A stretch of 64,000 nt of DNA, taken from the NCBI RefSeq assembly GCF_009208735.1, contig NZ_WFLJ01000009.1:124001-188000 (forward strand), in the 5' to 3' direction. Made by a program: the position numbers and the translations under genes. Positions within the stretch are counted from its first letter, which is position 1, and every line of letters starts with the position of its first letter. The notes beneath the pieces were generated by a model. It did no database searches. It was not told the DNA's origin and was given only the letters and a program-made list of their open reading frames with translations. Source of the stretch: Janthinobacterium rivuli. GTDB lineage: Bacteria > Pseudomonadota > Gammaproteobacteria > Burkholderiales > Burkholderiaceae_D. This document shows positions 1 through 7,919 of this stretch, piece after piece.

Positions 1-207
1 TTCGCAGCGCGCCATCAAGCCCGCCAGGCCGATGCCCAGCGCGCTGGCCAGTTTTTCCACCGTCAGCAGCGACGGCGTGGCGGCGCCCCGTTCGATTTCG
101 CCGATGAACGAGCGGTTCAAGTCGGCCGCTTCGGCCAGCCGCTCCTGCGACCATCCACGCCCTTCGCGCAACTGGCGCACGGCCAGTCCAAACTGTTTGA
201 TCAACAT
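1..207 (-). CDS. XRE-family HTH transcriptional regulator (N-terminal part)
   Basis: The reading frame starts at the ATG at 207 and runs off the left edge of the window. The first ~65 residues form a Cro/C1-type helix-turn-helix: LRxxRGWSQERLAEAA, then LNRSFIGEIERG and a TPSLLTVEKLASAL helix. GAGGAC, a Shine-Dalgarno-like sequence, lies inside the end of the upstream gene. The start is only 7 bases after the cysE stop, so the gene is the third member of a rhodanese-cysE-regulator operon. A C-terminal sensor domain such as a cupin may follow but is outside the window. Role in sulfur or cysteine control is inferred from context only. Confidence 0.85.
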   Translation of the reverse strand, partial: MLIKQFGLAVRQLREGRGWSQERLAEAADLNRSFIGEIERGAATPSLLTVEKLASALGIGLAGLMARCE

Positions 208-214
208 GCTGTCC

Positions 215-1201
215 TCATGGGTGGTGGGCAAAAGCGGGGTGGGATGGCGCCGGAAAATCCGCTGCCTCCTGCTGGTTGTGCGCCTGCGTGACATGGCTGC
301 CGGGCGCCACGCTGCGGGTCAGCCACACATTGCCGCCGATGACGGAACCCTGGCCGATGGTCACCCGCCCGAGTATGGTGGCGCCCGCGTAGATGACCAC
401 GTCGTCCTGCACGATAGGATGGCGCGCCAGCCCCTTTTTCAGCACGCCGTCTGCGCCGGCGGGAAAGCGCTTGGCGCCCAGGGTCACGGCTTGATAGATG
501 CGCACGCGTTCGCCGATGATGGCCGTCTCGCCGATCACCACGCCCGTGCCATGGTCGATGAAAAAGCTGCTGCCGATGATGGCGCCCGGGTGGATGTCGA
601 TGCCCGTCTGCGAATGGGCCACTTCGGCGATGATGCGCGCCACCAGCGGCGCGCCCAGTGCATACAAGGTGTGCGCCAGGCGGTAATGGATGATGGCCAG
701 GATGCCCGGATAGCACAGCAGCACTTCATCGACGCTGTGCGCGGCCGGGTCGCCCTGGAAGGCGGCCGCCACGTCCGTGTCGAGTTGGGCGCGGATGCGC
801 GGCAGCGCGCGGGCGAAGCGCTGCACGATGGCCAGCGCCTGCTGTTCGATGGACACCGTCTGCTGCAAACCGTGCTGGCGCGCGTGGTAACTGAGTTCGC
901 GCCGCACCTGTTCGTGCAGGCCAGTCAAGGTCGTGTCGAGCGTGTGGCCGACAAAGAAATCCTCGCTCTCCTGCTGCAGGTCGAGGGGACCCAGACGCAT
1001 GGGAAACAGGGCCGCGCACAGGGCTTTGATGATGTCGTGCAAATGCTGGCGCGACGGGAATTCGCGCGCGCCGCACTCTTGATTGCTGGCCAGGCCTTCG
1101 CGCCACTGCGCGCGCACGGCGCGCAATTCATCGACGATCTGGCGCAGCTCCCACTGCGGCTGCGCGGCAAGGGAGGCGGGGGGAGTGACTCGCTGGTGCA
1201 T
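215..1201 (-). CDS. cysE: serine O-acetyltransferase (EpsC/CysE type)
   Basis: The product (328 aa) should transfer acetyl from acetyl-CoA to L-serine, giving O-acetylserine, the acceptor for sulfide in cysteine synthesis. The N-terminal ~170 residues are the helical SATase_N region. The C-terminal half is a left-handed beta-helix of hexapeptide repeats, with the family signatures DIHPGAIIGSSFFIDHGTG and VVIGETAIIG, followed by LGAKRFP and HPIVQDDVVIYAGATILG. The length fits the longer EpsC-like form rather than the ~270 aa E. coli CysE. The start at 1201 (MHQRVTPP) was chosen because the upstream extension overlaps the rhodanese gene. It lies 19 bases after that gene and 7 before the XRE gene. 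Confidence 0.92.
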   Translation of the reverse strand: MHQRVTPPASLAAQPQWELRQIVDELRAVRAQWREGLASNQECGAREFPSRQHLHDIIKALCAALFPMRLGPLDLQQESEDFFVGHTLDTTLTGLHEQVRRELSYHARQHGLQQTVSIEQQALAIVQRFARALPRIRAQLDTDVAAAFQGDPAAHSVDEVLLCYPGILAIIHYRLAHTLYALGAPLVARIIAEVAHSQTGIDIHPGAIIGSSFFIDHGTGVVIGETAIIGERVRIYQAVTLGAKRFPAGADGVLKKGLARHPIVQDDVVIYAGATILGRVTIGQGSVIGGNVWLTRSVAPGSHVTQAHNQQEAADFPAPSHPAFAHHP

Positions 1202-1220
1202 GGTGGTCCCGGGAAGAGAA

Positions 1221-1718
1221 TTAGTCTTGCAGCCAGGGCAGCGCATGCCAGCGCCAGCCGCCGCTGTGGCCACGCTGTTGCTGCGCGTCGAGATCGCCCT
1301 CGAAGCCTTGCGCGATATTGAAGACGTGCGTGAAACCGGCCTTGGCCGCCGCTTCGGCGGCTGCGGCCGAACGCTTGCCGCTGCGGCACAGCAGCACCAC
1401 GACGCCATACTTGCCACCCACCTTCGCTTCCAGTTCGCGCACAAAGCGGGGGTTGCGATTCATGGCCGTGCCGGTCGCCCACGCCACGTGCAAAGATTGC
1501 GGCACGTAGCCGACGAAGGTGCGTTCTTCATTGGTGCGCACGTCGACCAGCACGGCCTTGCCGGCCTGCACCAGCTGCCACGCATCCTGCGCGCTGACGA
1601 TGCCCGCATACGGCAAACTCTGCGCCTGCGCCTGGAGGCGCGCGTTATTCAGCACTTCGTCAAACGCCGCCTCGCCGTGCGCGGCGCGGGGATCGAAAAT
1701 CAGTTCTGCAGCAGCCAT
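1221..1718 (-). CDS. rhodanese-like domain protein
   Basis: This 165-residue protein is a single rhodanese fold. LVDVRTNEER opens the domain, and the active-site loop is CRSGKRSA, with the catalytic cysteine that would carry a persulfide. The ATG at 1718 is preceded by AGAGGTGGAACG, a strong ribosome-binding site, which excludes the longer upstream frame. It is the first gene of an apparent operon with cysE and an XRE regulator, so a role in sulfur transfer or thiosulfate/persulfide handling linked to cysteine supply is reasonable. The physiological donor and acceptor cannot be read from the sequence. Confidence 0.9.
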   Translation of the reverse strand: MAAAELIFDPRAAHGEAAFDEVLNNARLQAQAQSLPYAGIVSAQDAWQLVQAGKAVLVDVRTNEERTFVGYVPQSLHVAWATGTAMNRNPRFVRELEAKVGGKYGVVVLLCRSGKRSAAAAEAAAKAGFTHVFNIAQGFEGDLDAQQQRGHSGGWRWHALPWLQD

Positions 1719-1768
1719 CGTTCCACCTCTTTTTTCCGTCGTCAAAAACCAGCACGAGTCCACTGTAG

Positions 1769-1785
1769 CGAACTTATGTTGTTCG
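1769..1785. promoter_or_regulatory. inverted repeat upstream of the rhodanese-cysE operon
   Basis: CGAAC and GTTCG arms (1769-1773 and 1781-1785) flank a 7-base spacer, about 50 bases upstream of the rhodanese start. It is a candidate operator, possibly for the XRE regulator in the same operon. No clear -35/-10 pair was identified nearby. Confidence 0.3.
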
Positions 1786-1840
1786 GAAAACAAATTAAAA
1801 AGAGTTTGGAAAGCTGAAAAACGTATATGGGGTCGGTGTA

Positions 1841-1906
1841 TGGGGTCAGACCCTCACACGCGTTGGCGCCAGGCTTGGCGTCAGCGGTGTTGGGGGTCTG
1901 ACCCCA
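1841..1906. repeat. REP-like intergenic element bounded by inverted TGGGGTCAGACCC
   Basis: TGGGGTCAGACCC (1841-1853) faces GGGTCTGACCCCA (1894-1906), a perfect 13-base inverted repeat. Each arm is also nearly self-palindromic (GGGTC-A-GACCC). The element lies between the rhodanese promoter and the 3' end of the MnmC-like gene. A related element is at 30734-30798, and a diverged compact one at 58867-58898. I infer a dispersed REP or terminator-like family. Confidence 0.75.
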
Positions 1907-1931
1907 GCCCTCACCTGCTCTGCGCCAACGC

Positions 1932-3566
1932 TCAAGCAGCGCGGCGGCGCTCGCGCAGCAAAAAGCGCGCAGGGTCCAAAGCAGCGGCCAATTGACTCTC
2001 CAGCGGCAGCGGCTCGCCCTCCAGCTGGCAAGCCAGCAGCTCTGCCGCCAGCGGCGCCCAGATCAGGCCGCGCGAGGCATAGCCGAGCAAGCCGAACAGG
2101 CCGGGCCAGCGCGGTACGTCCCGCAAGCGCTCGCAGCGACCCGGCACGCCCGGGTCGGGCAAGGCGCCCGCCAGCGGCAGGCGGTCCGGCGCCATGCAGC
2201 GAAAGCCCGTGCGCCCGGCCAGCGGCGCCTCGAACGCAGTCACGCCGAGGATGTCGGCGATCTTCGCGATATTGTCCTGCTGGCTGGCCACGCGCAGGCT
2301 GCCGTCCGCATCGGCATCATAGGTCGCGCCCACGCACACGACGCCCTGGTGCGCCGGCGTCATGTAAGCTTCGCGGCACAGGACGAAGGGTAACGACGGC
2401 AAGCTGCCTTCGGCCAGGTGCGTGACCTGGCCGCGCACGGCGTCCAGCGGCAGGCCGGCCGCCTGTTCGAAATCCACGGCGCCCGTGCCCGCCGCCAGGA
2501 TGACGGTGGGGGCCGCCGCGATCAGGGCGCCGTCCGCATCGCGCACCAGCCATTCCTCGTCGCCACGCTCCAGGCGCAGGGCGCTGCTGGAAAAGCGCCG
2601 CGTGAGCAAGGCGCCGCAGGCGCCCAGCATGGCCGCGCAGACGGAAGACGGGCGCGCCCAGCCGCCCTGTTCGAACCACCAGGCGCCGTCGGGCGCCGGC
2701 GCGCCCAGCATGGCGGTCGCCTCGGGCGCTTCCAGCCAGCGGGCGAATTCGCGCGGATACACGCCGCTGGCGGCGATCTGCCGCTGCACCTGCGCATGCG
2801 CGGCGTCGCGCGCCAGGTGCAGCACGCCGCTTTGCACACCCTCGATGGAGGCGCCGATGCCGCCCAGGTCTTGCCAGCGGCGCAGCGAGTACAGGTAGGC
2901 GGCGCGCACCAGGCGGGTGGGAATATTGTCGTCCTTCGACATCAGCGGCATGAAGATACCGGCCAGGTTGCCCGACGCTTCGCTGGCCGGCTGCGCGTGG
3001 CGTTCGACCAGCGTCACCTTCCAGCCGCGCGCGGCCAGCCTTTCGCAGGCGGCCGCGCCGGCCACGCCAGCGCCGATGACGATGGCGCGCCGCTCGGGCG
3101 CGGTGACGGCCGCGTACTCTTCGCGCCGCGCATAAAACACGGCGCGCAAGCGGCTCTCGTCAAATACAAAACCATGCTGTTGCAGTGCCGCGCGCTGCGC
3201 CTCGTCCAGGTGCACTGCCTGCAGGCGGGCGCCATCGACCATCAGGCGCGCCAGCACCGGCGTGGCCGCAGGTACCCAGGCCAGGTGTACTTCATCGACG
3301 CGCGCCGACAATTGCGCCAGGCAGGCATCGGGCTCGCCGATCAGCACATCGAGCGTGACGAGGCCATCGCGCGAGACCATGCGGTGCAGGCCCGGCACGC
3401 AAAGCGGCCACTGCACGCGCCACTGTTCGGGCAAGTGGCTGGCATCGACGGGACGCGGCGCCAGCGCGATGTAGTGCAGGCGGCGACCGCCATGCGCCGC
3501 GCAGACGGCACGCAGGCGGGCGCCGTCAAAATCCGTGTCGAGCAGGACCAGCGCGCGGCGCATCAT
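1932..3566 (-). CDS. mnmC: MnmC-type FAD-dependent tRNA cmnm5U demodification enzyme with degenerate methyltransferase half
   Basis: The 544-residue product has an MnmC2-type FAD-dependent oxidoreductase domain from about residue 160 to the end. It contains AIVIGAGVAG (dinucleotide-binding, 165-170), FMPLMSKDDN, LAAGTGAVDF and RTGFRCMAPDRLPLAG. MnmC2 removes the carboxymethyl group of cmnm5(s2)U34 in tRNA. Residues 1-135 resemble the back half of the MnmC1 methyltransferase (WPLCVPGLHR; RVDEVHLAWVP where the family has VDAxxLDGFAP). However, the SAM-binding glycine motif and catalytic Asp-Gly are absent. The start overlaps the tag stop (ATGATG at 3566-3561), so translation is probably coupled. 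The missing methyltransferase would have to be supplied elsewhere (MnmM-like or MnmC1), which is not in this window. Confidence 0.82.
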   Translation of the reverse strand: MMRRALVLLDTDFDGARLRAVCAAHGGRRLHYIALAPRPVDASHLPEQWRVQWPLCVPGLHRMVSRDGLVTLDVLIGEPDACLAQLSARVDEVHLAWVPAATPVLARLMVDGARLQAVHLDEAQRAALQQHGFVFDESRLRAVFYARREEYAAVTAPERRAIVIGAGVAGAAACERLAARGWKVTLVERHAQPASEASGNLAGIFMPLMSKDDNIPTRLVRAAYLYSLRRWQDLGGIGASIEGVQSGVLHLARDAAHAQVQRQIAASGVYPREFARWLEAPEATAMLGAPAPDGAWWFEQGGWARPSSVCAAMLGACGALLTRRFSSSALRLERGDEEWLVRDADGALIAAAPTVILAAGTGAVDFEQAAGLPLDAVRGQVTHLAEGSLPSLPFVLCREAYMTPAHQGVVCVGATYDADADGSLRVASQQDNIAKIADILGVTAFEAPLAGRTGFRCMAPDRLPLAGALPDPGVPGRCERLRDVPRWPGLFGLLGYASRGLIWAPLAAELLACQLEGEPLPLESQLAAALDPARFLLRERRRAA

Positions 3567-4141
3567 TGCCCCGCGCGGCAAAAGCAGGTCGGCGCATGGT
3601 CGTTGACCATACCGATGCCCTGCATGTAGGCGTAGATGATGGTCGAGCCGACGAACTTGAAGCCCCGCTTGAGCAAGTCTTTCGACAATGTGTCGGACAA
3701 GGCCGTCTTGGCGGGAAACTCGCCCGGCTGCCAGCTGTTGACGATGGGCTGGCCATCGACATACGCCCACAGGAAGCTGTCCAGGGTCTGCCCTTGCGCG
3801 CGCAGGCGCAGGTAGGCTTGCGCATTCGTGATGGCGGCCGCCACCTTCAGGCGGTTGCGCACGATGCCGGGATCGAGCAGCAGCTGCGCCACCTTGTCCG
3901 GGCCATACGCGGCGATCTTTTCCGCATCCCAGTGGTCGAAAGCGGCGCGGTAGGTGTCGCGCTTGTTGAGGATGGTTTCCCAGCTCAGGCCCGCCTGCGC
4001 GCCTTCCAGGTTCAGCATCTCGAACAGCCGGCGCTCGTCGTGGCAGGGCACGCCCCACTCCGTATCGTGGTAATCGAGATAGCGGGGATTGGCCGGATTG
4101 GCCCAGGAGCAGCGGGGAATATTCATGGTCGTGTTCTTCAT
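3563..4141 (-). CDS. tag: DNA-3-methyladenine glycosylase I
   Basis: The product (192 aa from this start; E. coli Tag is about 187) removes 3-methyladenine from alkylated DNA. Family features are visible in order: PRCSW with the first zinc cysteine, YHDTEWGVP with the zinc histidine, LEGAQAGLSW with the Glu of the base pocket, KRGFKFVGSTI, and NDHAPTC with the last His and Cys of the zinc snap. The start could instead be the internal ATG at 4126 (MNIPRC), which matches the family N-terminus better; neither has a strong Shine-Dalgarno. It lies 23 bases after the MocR gene and overlaps the MnmC gene, so the three are probably co-transcribed. Confidence 0.92.
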   Translation of the reverse strand: MKNTTMNIPRCSWANPANPRYLDYHDTEWGVPCHDERRLFEMLNLEGAQAGLSWETILNKRDTYRAAFDHWDAEKIAAYGPDKVAQLLLDPGIVRNRLKVAAAITNAQAYLRLRAQGQTLDSFLWAYVDGQPIVNSWQPGEFPAKTALSDTLSKDLLKRGFKFVGSTIIYAYMQGIGMVNDHAPTCFCRAGQ

Positions 4142-4164
4142 GTGCGGGCAAGCACCAGTATAGT

Positions 4165-5676
4165 TTATCGGCCGCGCAGGAGGCGCCCCAGTTCCAGCAA
4201 GCCGTGCGCCATCTCGGCCGGGGGGATCGCCGCAAAGCCTAGCAGCAGCCCTGGCGGCGTGGCGCACGCCGGCCCCGCCGCCGGATCCGCATAGTGGCCC
4301 AGCGGGCGCAGTTCGATGCCGCGTGCCAGGCCCGCGCGCGACACCGTTTCCTCATCGTGGCCGGCGCGAAAATACGCGCACAGTTCCAGGCCGCTGTCGG
4401 CCGGGCCGCACAGCAGTTGGTCATCGAGTTCGCGCGCCAGGCCGCGCACCAGCAGGTCGCGCCGTTCGGCATTGCTGTCGCGCGTGCGGCGGATATGCCG
4501 GCCAAAGTGGCCCTCGGCGATGAAGTCGGCCAGCGCCATCTGCGGCACGATGGCCGTGTGGCGGTCCATCACGGCCTTGGCCTGCACCAGCGCCTCGGCC
4601 AGCGCGGGCGGCGCCACCATATAGCCCAGGCGCAGCCCGGGGAACAGCACTTTCGACAGGGTGCCCACGTACACCACGCAACCGGCCCGGTCCAGGCTTT
4701 GCAGCGAGGCCAGTGGCGCGCCCGTGTAGCGGTACTCGCTGTCGTAATCGTCTTCCACCAGCCACGCCTTGTTGTGCGCGGCCCAGGCCAGCAAGGCCAG
4801 GCGGCGGGGCAAGCTCATGCTCACGCCCAGCGGCATCTGGTGCGATGGCGTCACGTACGCCAGCTTGGCCTGCGGGCAGTGCGCCACGCCGTACGCCACG
4901 TCGAGCCCCTGCGCATCGACGGGCACCGGAAAAACCTGCGCGCCGGCCGCGCGCAGCGGGCCGCTGGCGCCCCGGTAGCCGGGCGACTCCATCCAGGCCG
5001 CGTCGCCCGGCGCCAGCAGGATGGTCGACAGCATGAACAGCGCCTGCTGCGAACCCGAGGTGATGACGATCTGCTGCGGCGTGCACTGGACGCCGCGCGA
5101 CGCCTTCAGGTACACGCACAACAGCTCGCGCAGCGGCAGGTAGCCGGCCGGGTCGCTGTAGCCGAAATGATGGTCGGGCCGGCGCCAGCGGCGCGCTTCC
5201 AGGCGGTTCCACACGTCGAACGGGAAATGGTCGATGCGCGGCATGCCGACGCGGAAAGCGCGCAGCGGGCTCCGGTGGAAGGCCACCTGGCGCATGGCCG
5301 CCACCACGCCCTGCCCGCGCGCCGACAGGGGGCGCAACAGGCCGGGCGCCTCCGCCTTGCCGACCGGCGCGGTGCGGGGCACGGGCAGCGGCACGTCGCG
5401 ACTGACAAAGGTGCCGCGCCCGACGGCGCCATCGAGATAACCTTCGGCCGCCAGCTGCGCATACGCATTGAGCACCGTCTGGCGCGACACGGCCAGCAGG
5501 CGGCAAAAATCGCGCGTGGGCGGCAACTGCATGCCGGGACTGAGGCGACCATCGAGGATGGCTGCCTTGATGGCCGCATACAGCTGGCGAAACAGCGGTT
5601 CGACGGCGTCGCGCCGCAGCGGCAAGGCGGCGATGATCTGGTTCAGGTGGGAAGCGGGCATGGCTAGTCTCGACAT
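4165..5676 (-). CDS. MocR-family (GntR HTH + aminotransferase-like) PLP-dependent regulator
   Basis: The product (503 aa) has an N-terminal winged helix of GntR type (residues ~20-85: LFRQLYAAIKAAILDGRL, LPPTRDFCRLLAVSRQTV). A fold-type I aminotransferase domain (~120-500) follows. The PLP site is seen as VITSGSQQAL, VEDDYDSEYRY and the Schiff-base lysine in GTLSKVLFPGLRLGY. Such proteins use PLP or an external aldimine as effector and normally control a divergent gene. Here that is the OsmC-PaiB pair, with an inverted repeat in the shared intergenic region. The start at 5676 is preferred over longer frames that would run through the intergenic region; 5661 is an alternative. Confidence 0.9.
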   Translation of the reverse strand: MSRLAMPASHLNQIIAALPLRRDAVEPLFRQLYAAIKAAILDGRLSPGMQLPPTRDFCRLLAVSRQTVLNAYAQLAAEGYLDGAVGRGTFVSRDVPLPVPRTAPVGKAEAPGLLRPLSARGQGVVAAMRQVAFHRSPLRAFRVGMPRIDHFPFDVWNRLEARRWRRPDHHFGYSDPAGYLPLRELLCVYLKASRGVQCTPQQIVITSGSQQALFMLSTILLAPGDAAWMESPGYRGASGPLRAAGAQVFPVPVDAQGLDVAYGVAHCPQAKLAYVTPSHQMPLGVSMSLPRRLALLAWAAHNKAWLVEDDYDSEYRYTGAPLASLQSLDRAGCVVYVGTLSKVLFPGLRLGYMVAPPALAEALVQAKAVMDRHTAIVPQMALADFIAEGHFGRHIRRTRDSNAERRDLLVRGLARELDDQLLCGPADSGLELCAYFRAGHDEETVSRAGLARGIELRPLGHYADPAAGPACATPPGLLLGFAAIPPAEMAHGLLELGRLLRGR

Positions 5677-5699
5677 TGGTAGCTTCAAGATAGCACTTA

Positions 5700-5720
5700 T
5701 TGGCTGTTTTAAATAGCCAA
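5700..5720. promoter_or_regulatory. inverted repeat in the MocR/OsmC divergent promoter
   Basis: TTGGCT (5700-5705) and AGCCAA (5715-5720) are perfect arms around the A/T-rich spacer GTTTTAAAT. It is 24 bases upstream of the MocR start and 47 upstream of the OsmC start. I infer that it is the binding site of the MocR regulator. Confidence 0.5.
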
Positions 5721-5767
5721 GACTGGCGCTAAGATGGCGCTTCCCCTTCCACTCTTGCGGAGCACCC

Positions 5768-6229
5768 ATGCATCAGTTTTTCGCCACCGTGGCCTGGCAG
5801 CGCGACGGCCAGGATTTCGCCGGCCAGCGCTACAGCCGTGGCCATGAATGGCAGTTCGACGGCGGCCTGACGGTCCCCGCCTCGTCGTCGCCCCTGTCCG
5901 TGCCGCTGCCCATGTCGGTGGCGGAAAATATCGATCCGGAAGAAGCGCTGGTGGCCGCCACGTCGAGCTGCCACATGCTGTTCTTCCTGTCGCTGGCAGC
6001 GCAGCGCGGCTACGTCATCGACGACTACCGCGACGCCGCCGTCGGCGAGCTGGGAAAAAATGCCGCCGGGCGCCTGGGCATGACGCGCATCGTGCTGCGT
6101 CCCCGCATCGTCTTCGCGGGTGAGGCGCCTTCGCCCGAGGCGCTGGCCGCCCTGCACCACGCTGCGCACGAGCGCTGCTACATCGCCAATTCGCTGACGG
6201 CCGACGTGGTCGTGGAAGGAGCGCACTAG
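5768..6229 (+). CDS. OsmC-family peroxiredoxin-like protein
   Basis: This 153-residue protein belongs to the OsmC/Ohr superfamily, whose members reduce organic hydroperoxides with a Cys pair. The N-terminal strand region HQFFATVAWQRDGQDF and the helix NIDPEEALVAATSSCHMLFF are typical; the Cys in SSCHM fits the peroxidatic Cys. A second Cys is in HERCYIANSL. An AGCACCC sequence precedes the ATG. It is followed with no gap by the PaiB gene, and both are divergent from a MocR regulator that may control them. Confidence 0.88.
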   Translation: MHQFFATVAWQRDGQDFAGQRYSRGHEWQFDGGLTVPASSSPLSVPLPMSVAENIDPEEALVAATSSCHMLFFLSLAAQRGYVIDDYRDAAVGELGKNAAGRLGMTRIVLRPRIVFAGEAPSPEALAALHHAAHERCYIANSLTADVVVEGAH

Positions 6230-6883
6230 ATGTACACGCCCGCCACCTTCCGCGAAGAGCGCCTCGACGTGCTGCATGGCCTGGTCCAGGCGCATCCGCT
6301 GGGCGCGCTGGTGCGCCACGGCGACGACGGTTTCTGCGCCGACCACCTGCCGTTCGAGATCGCCGCGCCCACGCTTGATGCGCCATTCGGCATCCTGCGC
6401 GCCCACGTGGCGCGCGCCAACCCGCTGTGGCGCGCCGCCGGCGGCAGCGATGACTGCATGGTGATTTTCCAGGGGCCGCACGCCTACATCACGCCCGCCT
6501 GGTATGCGGAAAAGCAGCGCAGCGGCAAGGAAGTGCCGACCTTCAATTACGCGGTCGTGCATGCCCACGGCCGCCTGCGCGCGATCGACGATGCGGCGTG
6601 GCTGATGGACTTGCTGGAGCGGCTGACGGCGCGCCATGAGGCGGGTCAAGCTGCGCCGTGGCGGGTCAGCGATGCGCCGGCCGACTATATCGACAAGCTG
6701 TTAAAAGCCATCGTCGGCATCGAAATCCCCCTCACGCGCCTGGAAGGGAAATGGAAGCTGGGGCAGAACCGCAGCATGCAAGACCAGGCCAGCATGGCGC
6801 ACGGCCTGGCGCTGGACCATCAACCCGGTGCGGCGCAGGCGCTCGGCGCGCTGATCGCCGCCAACGTCACGCCAGCCAGCTGA
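6230..6883 (+). CDS. PaiB-like FMN-binding split-barrel protein
   Basis: The product (217 aa) matches the PaiB family (FMN-binding negative transcriptional regulator by name, but a pyridoxamine-phosphate-oxidase-like split barrel by fold). The family N-terminus MYTPATFREER is present, followed by PFGILRAHVARANPLW, VIFQGPHAYITPAWY and VPTFNYAVVHAHG, and the C-terminal EGKWKLGQNRS. It begins directly after the OsmC stop (TAG-ATG) with GGAAGGAGCG upstream. The last 17 bases overlap the convergent AEC transporter gene. A flavin- or PLP-related enzyme role is as plausible as direct DNA binding. Confidence 0.9.
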   Translation: MYTPATFREERLDVLHGLVQAHPLGALVRHGDDGFCADHLPFEIAAPTLDAPFGILRAHVARANPLWRAAGGSDDCMVIFQGPHAYITPAWYAEKQRSGKEVPTFNYAVVHAHGRLRAIDDAAWLMDLLERLTARHEAGQAAPWRVSDAPADYIDKLLKAIVGIEIPLTRLEGKWKLGQNRSMQDQASMAHGLALDHQPGAAQALGALIAANVTPAS

Positions 6884-7820
6884 CGGCCGCCGAAAACGTC
6901 AGGAACGACAGCGCCGTCGACACCAGGATGATGCGGGCGATGCGCGCCGTGTTTGCCCCAAAACGTTCCGACAGCAGCGACACATTGCTGGCGCTGGGCA
7001 GGCAGGCCACCAGCACCATGCAGGTCAGCGCGAACGGATCGAGCGGCGCGCCCAGCGCGATGGCCGCGTGGCCGATGCCCCACACCAGCAGCGGATGCAG
7101 CAACAGTTTTTTCAGCGCCACCGGCACATACTCCGCCAGCGGCGCCGGATCGCTCGTGCTCATTTGCGAACGGGCCAGCACGGCGCCGATGGTAAACAGG
7201 GCAACGGGAGAGGCGGCGTCGGCCAGCAAGCCCACCGTCTGCATCAATGGCTTGGGCAAGACCAGTTCCCCCCACGACGACAGGGCACCGAGCACGATCG
7301 CCCATGGCATCGGGTTGCCGGCCATGCCCTTCATGGCGTTGACGACGGCGATGCGACTGCCGTGCGCGCCGCCGCTGCCGATGCGCGACAGGGCGATGCA
7401 CAGCGAGCTGGTAATGAGCAAGTCGACGACGATGGTGACGATGACGGGGCCCGAGGAACGGGGACCGAGCAAGGTCAATAGCAGGGGCACGCCCATGAAG
7501 CCCGTATTCGGGAAGGCCGCCACCAGCGCACCGAAGGCCGCGTTGTTCCAGTCGATGCGGTGGCTGAGCGTCATGGCCATGGTAACGCCCACCATGATCA
7601 GCGCGCACAGCAGATACACGCCGAACACGCTGGCGTCGAGCAGTTGCGCGATGGGCGTGGCGGCGCCGAAGCGGTACAGCATGCAGGGCAGCGCGAAGTA
7701 CAGGACAAAACTGTTCAAGCCGCCGATGGCAGCCAGCGGCAGCAAGGTGCGCCGCACGGCCAGGTAGCCGCACAGCACCAGGGCGAAGAAGGGAAAGGTG
7801 ATGGCGAGGATGGTCAGCAT
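6867..7820 (-). CDS. AEC-family permease (auxin efflux carrier type)
   Basis: The product (317 aa) is an inner-membrane carrier with about ten hydrophobic segments and a polar centre, as in the AEC/Mem_trans family. ITFPFFALVLCGYLA begins the first segment. The conserved FPNTGFMGVPLL lies in the first half and CLPSASNVSLLSERFGA in the second. Family members export or take up organic anions such as malate; the substrate here is unknown. The ATG at 7820 coincides with the start of the first membrane helix; longer frames add a non-conserved tail. Its end overlaps the convergent PaiB gene. Confidence 0.88.
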   Translation of the reverse strand: MLTILAITFPFFALVLCGYLAVRRTLLPLAAIGGLNSFVLYFALPCMLYRFGAATPIAQLLDASVFGVYLLCALIMVGVTMAMTLSHRIDWNNAAFGALVAAFPNTGFMGVPLLLTLLGPRSSGPVIVTIVVDLLITSSLCIALSRIGSGGAHGSRIAVVNAMKGMAGNPMPWAIVLGALSSWGELVLPKPLMQTVGLLADAASPVALFTIGAVLARSQMSTSDPAPLAEYVPVALKKLLLHPLLVWGIGHAAIALGAPLDPFALTCMVLVACLPSASNVSLLSERFGANTARIARIILVSTALSFLTFSAAVSWLA

Positions 7821-7863
7821 GGAGCGCCATTGTAGCGCGCCGCACTGGCTGGACGTCGGAGGC

Positions 7864-7886
7864 AAAAAAAGGCCGCTCGCGCGGCC
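7864..7886 (-). terminator. intrinsic terminator after the CHRD lipoprotein gene
   Basis: The GGCCGC-TCGC-GCGGCC hairpin (7871-7886) is followed on the minus strand by seven T (7870-7864). It lies 34 bases beyond the stop of the CHRD gene. Confidence 0.8.
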
Positions 7887-7919
7887 CAAGGAGGTTGCGG
7901 GGAAAACGCCGGCAGCCGG

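Noticed and set aside
1932-4235. A Tag-MnmC fusion suggested by one frame open from 4235 to 1932.
   Set aside because: The part upstream of 3566 is out of phase with the conserved Tag protein, which ends with its own stop at 3563-3565 and overlaps the MnmC start by a few bases.
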